NCBI GenBank assembly: GCA_014529385.2
Contig: CM043942.1
Location: 56,359,340-56,423,339, forward strand
Source of the DNA: Adiantum capillus-veneris
Taxonomy: Eukaryota > Streptophyta > Polypodiopsida > Polypodiales > Pteridaceae
Reading direction: 5' to 3'
Length of the DNA: 64,000 bases
Numbering within the stretch: position 1 is the stretch's first letter; the number at the start of each line of letters is the position of its first letter. The position numbers and the translations under genes were made by a program. This document shows, one piece after another, positions 56,626-64,000 of this stretch. The notes under the pieces were generated by a model that saw nothing but the letters and a program-made list of their open reading frames with translations, ran no database searches and was not told the origin of the DNA.

Positions 56626-57129
56626 TATGAATCATTCACTCCCTTGCAATGCTACAACTAGCTCAAATAAGCTTTCGTATACACCACAAGTAATGGTGTA
56701 TAGAGAGCGCACTCTCTCTCCCTACAACTAAGATGTAGAATCGTACACTCAAAGCATTGAGCAATAGTGTAGAGATCATACATTTACAAAGGGAAAAGGC
56801 TCTATTTACAGGTGAGTAGAGCCCTTATTAGGATTATCTCTTGATCAACATTTACATAGAAAACCATGTTTATGAAATTTTTTATATATTCTTATGCATT
56901 AGGAAGTGAATGGGGTATAGGAGGGCCTCTTTATTTGGCACTTTAAGGGAATGCTTAAAGCTTAAGCCAAGTTTGACCAAGCTTAAAAGAGAGGGCAAAA
57001 AGGCCTATGCTGAGATTTAAAAAAAAGCCATTTCCATATTTTGAATTTGAAAATAGTATATTTAGTAGCCCAAAAGAGAGGGGGGTAAATGAATTCTCAA
57101 ATGTCCTTTTCCCACCCCTCTTCTCTCTC
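56626..57129. other. no gene recognised
   Basis: Sequence after the gypsy break. Short purine/pyrimidine runs, no ORF of note. Confidence 0.4.
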
Positions 57130-57145
57130 TAACATATAAAAGACA
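57130..57145 (+). promoter_or_regulatory. TATA-like promoter element
   Basis: acatataaaagacactc, a good plant TATA match, followed by a CT-rich leader of about 660 bases before the ATG at 57806. Whether it belongs to a host gene or to an LTR is not clear. Confidence 0.4.
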
Positions 57146-57248
57146 CTCTCTCTCACTTAGAACTCATTAAAGGAGGCACTTTTTAGCCCCCTTGCTAGAA
57201 AATCAGATTTTTCACATTCTCTCACTGCATTCTCTCTCGAAAATGTGA

Positions 57249-57254
<6 letters not shown>

Positions 57255-57324
<70 letters not shown>

Positions 57325-57337
57325 CCCCCCCCCCCCC
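57255..57337 (+). repeat. (CT)n tract followed by C16
   Basis: About 33 CT units, then 16 C (57322-57337). A second CT run lies at about 57470-57510. Confidence 0.95.
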
Positions 57338-57469
57338 TTTTCTCTCATGTCACTTCCGCTTACAATCATTAAGGAAGATTCTTGGCTGTCTCTTTCTGAA
57401 AAAGTGCAGATCCTTGAAGGTTGCAGATCTGTCCTCTCTCCCACTTGGTCTTCCTTTATTTTCTCTCTA

Positions 57470-57513
<44 letters not shown>

Positions 57514-57805
57514 TTCCTCTCTCTCTCTCATGATTCTCCCACTCCAGCTCCAGCTGAGTGCAATGGAAAACTCCATTACCTCTGTGTGCTGCAACATTTC
57601 TCTCTCTACAGTCATGATCAACCATTCGAATTCAAAGGGAATTCAAAGGAGATTGAGCTGTACTCCATCTCTTTCTCCCCTCCACAACATAATCTTTTTC
57701 TCTTAACTCTGAGTACTCTCCACTTCTTTCCTCCATAGCCACCTTCAGCTGCTTGTAGCAGTCACCATTACACATTCTCACTAATTTTCTTGATTAACTA
57801 AGACA

Positions 57806-58173
57806 ATGTCATTCAATCCCCCGCCATTGCAAGACATTACTAGCAAAACAGAACGATATCGATTAAACACTGATTTAGAGTAGGAGTATGCAACTATGCG
57901 ACTTGGCACATCTAATCCCAATGCTGGAGACCAGCTACAGAACCATGGATGCAAGGCAATAAACTTATGGGTTGATGGCCATATTTACCCCGATGATCCA
58001 ATGACCAATGTATCACTGCCTTTCCGTAATGTCACTAAGCTACTGCAATTTATTGGAGATGGGAGAGACGAAATGTTTGGCTACTGTTGGAGATTACATT
58101 CAGATTTTTTCAATGAAAGGGAAGCAAGAAAACATCTCTCTGATGCCTATTCTTCATTGCAAGAGAAGTACGT
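57806..58173 (+). pseudogene. unrecognised ORF cut off by LTR insertion
   Basis: From ATG at 57806 the frame reads MSFNPPPLQDITSKTERY and meets TAG at 57881-57883. It then continues open in the same frame (MRLGTSNPNAGDQLQNHGCK, then LWVDGHIYPDDPMT and FNEREARKHLSDAYSSLQEK) to the LTR start at 58174. The LTR contributes only a few more residues before a stop. No known family is recognised. It could be a host exon or a gag-like fragment of another element. The upstream TATA and pyrimidine-rich leader fit a transcription unit. Confidence 0.4.
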
Positions 58174-59115
58174 TGTCAGGGGTTTTTAGGAATTTTTTTC
58201 TGCTCTTCTTTCATGGCTAGACAATGGAGATCATACGCAACTATCCGATAGCTCCTCGTTTTAGCTTGACAGCTTGCATGCATCTGTGTTGTTAATGTTA
58301 ATGCCTAGGAAGGTATTCCATGAATTGTTCCCCTACGGATCTTTGATCTCCTTGCTGTGAGAGTTTTTACCCATTGTGTTGACAGAGTCTGCCCTTCGGT
58401 TATGTATCTGCTTAGTGCATGTTTCTCGTTGATGATGGATGCCATATTAGGATTTTTTTAGATAAGTTGATGAGCCCAATAATCCTTGGAACTAAAACCT
58501 AATTGGACACATTAGTGGTCGACTAATACTCTAAGAGGAGAAATTTAAAAACCTCAGCTTCTATAAAAGGCAGGTGACAGTTGTCGAGAAAAGAAATGGT
58601 CGTTGGCCTGAGAAGGAGGGGGTTTTTGGGAAAACAGCGGGTGGCGAGCAGGAGAGCAATATGCCATGAGTTGTAAGCGGACAGGGTGACCAACCGTGAC
58701 CGCGAACACAGAGGGTCTGCCTTGAACTCGTAGGTAGCCCACCTCGGGTAGCCAACTGAAGGGGGTGGTCGACCGCTGAGAGCAGAAGAGAGGGGAAGCT
58801 CTTGAAAACGGAAAAACTGGTGCAGCAGGGGGAGCCATGAGGGGGGTTGCCGAGTAGGCAAGGATAATCTCACAGGGCATGCGGCAAGAGGGAGTCTCCA
58901 AAGCAAGAGAGGTTGCCAAGCCTAACCGGGCCATCATCTAAAGGGAAGAGAAATCTATGAGAGCAGCCAACTAGAGGGAGTGTGCTGTGTTGATGGGAGA
59001 AAAGGGGGGTTCCAATGGAAGGAATGCCTCTCTGTATGTGGGAGAGAGGAAGCACGATGCTCCTCTCTATCTTGAAAATATGATGCAGTCGACGTTTTTG
59101 TGACTTAGTACACTG
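58174..59115 (+). repeat. left LTR-like direct repeat (right edge uncertain)
   Basis: Matches 63059-64000 with a few per cent difference by eye. It contains a TATA element (cttctataaaagg) at about 58559. It probably extends beyond 59115 to near 59350, but the partner runs off the window. A 127-codon minus ORF is preserved in both copies, most simply because the DNA is. Confidence 0.75.
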
Positions 59116-59350
59116 AGAAGGTTTTCCTAGCTAGGAGTGGTGGGCGTGTGCTGTAATACCGCCTTGCGTTTATCTTCTCGTCCTTGTTGAGCTTGAGGTT
59201 GGCGTTTGCTATAATTCCCTCATGGCCAAGGGTTTGAGTTGATGCTACTACAAATCTCTTCAATTTTGTTTGGTTGGTGATGTGAACTTGGGATTTCTGC
59301 TTGTGCACTGCAAGAGAAGCTAGCTATAGAGGTGTCCCACTAAAGTTTCT

Positions 59351-59654
59351 CTCTGTCAGTGTTTGGTGCCCCCACTGAGGATCTTCTGGGAGTACCTTCA
59401 GTGTTTGTGGATCAGATGTATGCATATGAGGAGGAGCTTGTCTAGAAAAAATAGTTGCAGATGGATGCAAATTGTCTCTTTGATGTGAGACTTTGTGGGA
59501 GGAAAGATGAAGATGTGCAAGCATGGGTGGTTATGGCTCTGTCATTGTTTGGTGCCCCCACGGAGGATCTTCCGTGAGTACCTTCAGTGTTTGTAGATCA
59601 GATGTATGCATATGAGGAGCAGCTTGTCTAGAAAAAATAGTTGCAGATGGATGC
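59351..59654 (+). repeat. in-frame 186-base tandem duplication in the gag-like start
   Basis: 59351-59536 (ctctgtcagtgtttggtgcc ...) recurs from 59537 (ctctgtcattgtttggtgcc ...) with an offset of 186 bases, exactly 62 codons. The second copy is split at 59654 by the solo LTR and resumes at 61147. The reading VPSVFVDQMYAYEE is present in both. Confidence 0.85.
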
Positions 59655-61146
59655 TGATGCATGGTTTTTAGGACCCCTTCTGAAGATGCAATAAAGGCAC
59701 AGTCAGTTGTTGGGGAGATGAGGATACTCTAGTCCAAGGGATCTCGAAAGAGAAGAAAAATCTACTTCACAAGCACCAAAGAGTAAAAAGTGCCATGGAT
59801 AGAAGATACGTGGGAACGAGCTCTTATGCATGCCTACAACCTATATCTTACAGAATAGCCCATTTTAGGTGTGAATTTCTAGTGAAATTTACACGAGGAT
59901 GTTCGTGTGGACTCACAGCACAGCATACTCCGTTTTCACTTTTTTACCTACAGTAAATATTTTCACCTGCATGGTAAATACAAATCACTTTTTACCTACA
60001 TTAACTTTTTTTACCCATGGTAAATATTTTTTACTGCACCATAAGTATTTGGTAGGTAATAGTTCACTGTTACTAGAAGTAGTGATTGGGCATCAACAAT
60101 GCAGTTACAGGAGGAGAAACGGGGAAAATCTTATGGTAAAGGTGAGTCAACAGGGATAAAGACTTTTGAGTTGAAAAGAGACATGCTGATTTTTTCAAAG
60201 AACACATGTCAAAAGAAGCCATGGTTGAGGATTTTTTGAGAATTTGATATTCAGGAGGACCCAGCTGCCACCTCCCCCCCGCAGGTCCCCCCCCGACATG
60301 TGCAGAACCTCCAGTTTCAAGAGCCACCTTACCTGCTCTTAAATGCTGGTCAAGGCCTTATCCCCATGTGTCACAATCAGAAAAATCAGCATTTACCATC
60401 CCCTCTCACATCACTCTAGAGAATATCTTGATGGTGACATATCAGGTGACCTCAATCTGTTGACCACCCTAAGCAAAAAGTAACCCCAATCAGCGGATTT
60501 AAGCATGTTTATCCCTAATCCTAAACCCTCTCAGAAACCTATATAAGGAGGCCTTCTCTCACTCAAAACAAACACTTCACCCACTTCACCAAGCAACGAA
60601 GCTATGACGACATTTCTCACAACGAGGAGCTATGGATGGAGCTCTACTCTCTCTCCCTCTCTCTCTCTCCCTCTAGTATGCTACATTACTAGCCCTAAAA
60701 CCTAAATAAGGAGTCTTCTCTCATGCTCCATGGCCACCATCCTCGCCATCATTCTCTAAGGTATTGATGTGTTGCTAGTAGGATCATACCTACTTGCTGG
60801 GTTGATTGTTGTTGACAAGGGATTATGCCATCCTTGGCTTGCTTCTCTATATCCTTGTTATGTATGATCAGATGCCATTGTATTGTTAAGCTGATGTCTT
60901 GTGTATATATATGCTACATAAGGTCCCTAAGGTTCGTTTCTATGTGTTTTTGCCATATGTTTTGATGCCATCATAATGCCAGAAGTCTCACTTGCCTATG
61001 TGTACTATGTGTGAGGTCCCTAAACCTCTTAATTTAGGGTGGTGCCCCCTTTGTTTTGTTCTTTGCTTGTTTGCATGAGGCGTGGTTTGTGGAGTTTGCA
61101 TGAGTACAAAGGCCACCCGATTGCACTGCTCTTTTTCCCGCTATCA
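59655..61146 (+). mobile_element. nested solo LTR (1492 bp)
   Basis: TGATGCATGG at the left and CGCTATCA at the right, flanked on both sides by GATGC (59650-59654 and 61147-61151). The first copy of the 186-base duplication provides the uninterrupted sequence (gatggatgcaaatt at about 59468), so the insertion site is proven within the window. It contains a TATA element (cctatataagg) at about 60539 and a CT-rich segment at about 60640-60675. No internal domain is present. Confidence 0.85.
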
Positions 61147-62969
61147 GATGCAAATTTTCTCCTTGATGTGAGACTTTGTGGGAGGAAAGACGAAGATGTA
61201 CAAGCATGGGTGGTTATGGCTGATGACTTTGTTTTGGAGCTTGGCATTTATGATGATGAGTAAAGGGCTGATTTTATGTATCAGAGCTTGTGTGAAGATG
61301 CTATGCAATTTTATGACAGTCTTCCCATACATTCACAGTACAGCTGGAAATTGATGAAGGTTGCGTTGCTGAGGCATTATGTGGAACTTGAGGTGCCAGC
61401 CATGCATATTTTATGGTACATACGAGGAATGCATTAAATATTGGATTTCACGGGTGGAAGAAGAGATGTTGCAACTTTGTAGATGATGGGGCAAAAGCGG
61501 ACTTTGCGTGTCAAGGACTTTCTGGTGATGCTTTCATCTTTATGCATATGCTCCTTGATGATTGGCGCCATAGCTGGTTCGCTTTGAAGTTTTCACTGTT
61601 GATGCGTTATTGGAGGTTGCCGAAGCCTCAAGGTTCAATAGAAAGGTCTGTTGTTGTTGCTTTTGAATCAATACAAAATGAGTTCTGGAAGGCGGTGCAG
61701 AGTCAGCTTGAATCTGATGCTTATGATGTAAATGATTTGAACAAGGGGAGCAATATGACTATGATTCATTCAGTGAGAGAGTCCTACAACATGAATGCTT
61801 CATGCGAGATGAATGTTGATGATGAATACTCTGAGAGTGGATATAGTAGTGAATGTGAGTCTGAAGGGGATTGTGTGGATTTGACATCTGATACCTTATC
61901 TGATGGTGGCTCGCTTGATGAAGTATTTGTTGATGGGCATCTCTCTTGCGGTGGATCTATGGTGTTTGCTGGTAGTGAGTCTAGTGTGGTAGTATCTAAT
62001 GGTATTAAATTTGAAGACACTGTTGACTCGAATAATGGGAATTTGCGATGTGGTGCTGCTAGATCCATGGCGCATGTGTATTTGATGGTTAAGGCTGATG
62101 GTAGTGAGCAAGAATTCTATATACAGAGTACGCTTGTTGGTGATGGTGAGGATGAATTACCTTATGCAAAATGCATACAGTGTGATGAGTGGATACCGCA
62201 ACAAGTTTATGGACAGTCTGATGATGCAAGCACATATTTGACTACAAAAGCTGCAACAAGTCTGATAATACCTTGCATTGACGCTTCTATTATAGATGAA
62301 GATGATTGGGGCTTTGAAGAGCTTGTTGTGCATGCGGAATGAATTCGAGATAGCTATGTGAAAAGGGCCTATGAGCATTTAGAAGCCTTAAGGATGCGAA
62401 AAGCTCCTGAGGTCATGAAGCAAACGGAAATTTCTAATGCTTTGGATGGTGATGTACAAGTGAAGAACATGGAAAATGTAAGTATTGTGACACCTTGTCC
62501 TAGTACAGAAGTTGATCTTGCACATGGTACAATGTTTGATGCAGCAGCAAAAGGCTTGGAAGGGCTTGTAGAGGGTGATGCTGCCATAGAAGATAATACC
62601 TATTTTTTGAACATATGTCCTGGGACAACTTTTTGTGACCAGAATTCGGATTTGGTTATGGACGAGAACATACCTGTAGATATGGAGGTACTCGATGCTG
62701 AAGCAAATAAGACAGTTGAGCAGCTCGAGGTATTATATATGTATCAGGCCAAGAAGGCTAAGTTACCTTCTATAGTGTATGAGATGAGTCTTTTTGATGA
62801 TAGATTCCAACGTGATAGACTCACTTTGCAAGAATTCTTGATGTTATTAGCAATCTTCATTGCTCCAGGTTTGACCAGGTTTCTTCTCAACATACATGAA
62901 TCATGTATGCAATGGCCTTTTGATCCTGGTGGTATCAATACTCACCACATCATATGCAGCTGCACATAG
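61147..62969 (+). CDS. gag-like and novel acidic ORF of the pol-less element
   Basis: 61147-61380 encodes FLLDVRLCGRKDEDVQAWVV and then ADFMYQSLCEDAMQFYDSLP with SWKLMKVALLRHY, the pattern of a retrotransposon gag capsid. It has a TAA at 61261-61263 and a frame change before 61435. The ORF 61413-62342 (309 codons) starts with a second gag-like block, ADFACQGLSGDAFIFMHMLL then FSLLMRYW. It turns Ser/Asp/Glu-rich from about residue 130 and has a C-terminal part with CIQCDEW. After TGA at 62340-62342 the same frame stays open to 62969 (208 more codons), ending in FDPGGINTHH. No known domain follows the gag-like parts. Confidence 0.55.
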
Positions 62970-63058
62970 TTATACATAATGTCTTTTTGCGAGAGTGAAA
63001 CACCATTGCTGCTGCTGAGCATGAATGCTCTAGCAGACTAGGCGGGTTTGGCAAACTA

Positions 63059-64000
63059 TGTCAGGGGTTTTTAGGAATTTTTTTCTGCTCTTCTTTCATG
63101 GCTAGACAATGGAGATCATACGCAACTATCCGATAGCTCCTTGTTTTAGCTTGACAGCTTGCATGCATATGTGTGGATAATGTTAATGCCTAGGAAGGTA
63201 TTCCATGAATTGTTCCCCTACGGATCTTTGATCTCCTTGCTGTGAGAGTTTTCACCCATTATGCTGACAGAGTCTACCCTTCGGTTATGTATCTTCTTAG
63301 TGCATGTTTCTCGTTGATGATGGATGCCATATTAGGATTTTTTTAGATAAGTTGACAAGCCCAATAATCCTTGGAACTAAAACCTAATTGGACACATTAG
63401 TGGTCGACTAATACTCTAAGAGGAAAAATTTAAAAACCTCAGCTTCTATAAAAGGCAGGTGATAGCTGTCGAAAAAAGAAATGGTCGCTGGCCTGAGAAG
63501 AAGGGGGTTTTTGGGAAAACAGCGGGTGGCGAGCAGGAGAGCAATATGCCATGAGTTGTAAGCGAACGGGGTGACCAAATGTGACCGCGAACACAGAGGG
63601 TGTGCCTTGAACTGGTAGGTAGCCCACCTCGGGTAGCCAACTGAAGGGGGTGGTCGACTGCTGAGAGCAGAAGAGAGGGGAAGCTATTGAGAACGGAAAA
63701 ACTGGTGCAGCAGGGGGAGCCATGAGGGGGGTTGCCGAGTAGGCAAGGATAATCTCATAGGGCATGCGGCAAGAGGGAGTCTCCAAAGCAAGAGAGGTTG
63801 CCAAGCTCAACCGGGCCATCATCTAAAGGGAAGAGAAATCTGTGAGAGCAGCCAACTAGAGGGACTGTCCTATGTTGACGGGAGAAAAGGGGGTTCCAAT
63901 GGAAGAAATGCCTCTCTGTATGTGGGAGAGAGAAAGCACGATGCTCCTCTCTATCTTGAAAATATGATGCAGTCGACGTTTTTGTGACTTAGTACACTGA
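63059..64000 (+). repeat. right LTR-like direct repeat (continues outside)
   Basis: Partner of 58174-59115, beginning TGTCAGGGGTTTTTAGG. It runs to the window edge, so its terminus and any target-site duplication cannot be examined. Confidence 0.75.

Larger units (their letters stand above)
58174..64000 (+). mobile_element. LTR-like element without recognisable pol (3' end outside window)
   Basis: Direct repeats start TGTCAGGGG at 58174 and 63059 and match over at least 940 bases (to 59115 and to the window end). Between them lie gag-like coding sequence, an acidic novel ORF and a nested solo LTR, but no protease, RT, RNase H or integrase motif. No clear polypurine tract precedes the right repeat, and the primer-binding site is uncertain. 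It is best read as a large non-autonomous LTR element; alternatively it is a duplicated genomic segment. Confidence 0.6.

Noticed and set aside
57157-57706. ORFs of over 150 codons on both strands
   Set aside because: They are translations of CT/GA microsatellite (Ser-Leu and Arg-Glu runs) plus flanks.
58554-58937. 127-codon minus-strand ORF conserved in both LTR-like repeats (also 63439-63822)
   Set aside because: Conservation is explained by the two copies being near-identical DNA. It is antisense to the transcript and has no recognised domain.

Overview
The window looks like nuclear DNA of a land plant with a large, repeat-rich genome. Evidence: Ty3/gypsy and Ty1/copia LTR retrotransposons with plant-type primer-binding sites (initiator-Met and Asp-tRNA-like), long (GA)n/(CT)n/(CA)n tracts, spliceosomal exon-intron signals and no bacterial gene organisation. 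A 200-bp run of N marks an assembly gap. I cannot name the species. Almost everything is nested and decayed mobile DNA, and no complete host gene is visible.

Layout. 1-8204: internal region of a decayed gypsy element on the + strand (gag, protease, RT, integrase, then an unusual second protease-like ORF). It carries an 850-bp and a 62-bp tandem duplication and is interrupted by a 1.34-kb inverted-repeat transposon. 8205-10685: a long LTR, followed directly by a primer-binding site and the leader, gag and protease of a second related element (to about 16197), so the order is internal-LTR-internal. About 16198-22890: a third relative in inverted orientation, truncated in integrase and gag, with another copy of the inverted-repeat transposon. 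22891-30600: copia LTRs and internal fragments, a repeat I call R2, the gap and long microsatellites. About 30600-38000: traces of a minus-strand host gene, one of whose coding exons is split by a young, nearly complete 5.2-kb copia element (32348-37568; 322-bp LTRs, AAAAT target duplication). 38000-53700: repeat families R1 and R2, two more inverted-repeat transposons, a copia pol fragment and many microsatellites. 53771-56625: two gypsy fragments, one split by a solo LTR with an AAAAC duplication. 57130-58173: a promoter-like segment and an unrecognised ORF, cut off by the last element. 58174-64000: an LTR-like element that runs off the window. It has gag-like and unrecognised coding sequence but no visible pol, and contains a nested solo LTR with a GATGC duplication.

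How the parts relate. The elements are nested parasites rather than a co-operating system. Many breaks in their ORFs are in-frame stops that one C-to-T or G-to-A change would explain, as expected for old methylated, silenced retroelements. The best candidates for something undescribed are: the pol-less LTR-like element at 58174-64000; a family of about 1.3-kb elements with ACACTAGG-type ends (four copies); the protease-like domain downstream of integrase in the first gypsy element; two tandem integrase zinc-binding modules in the third; and the copia insertion into a host exon.
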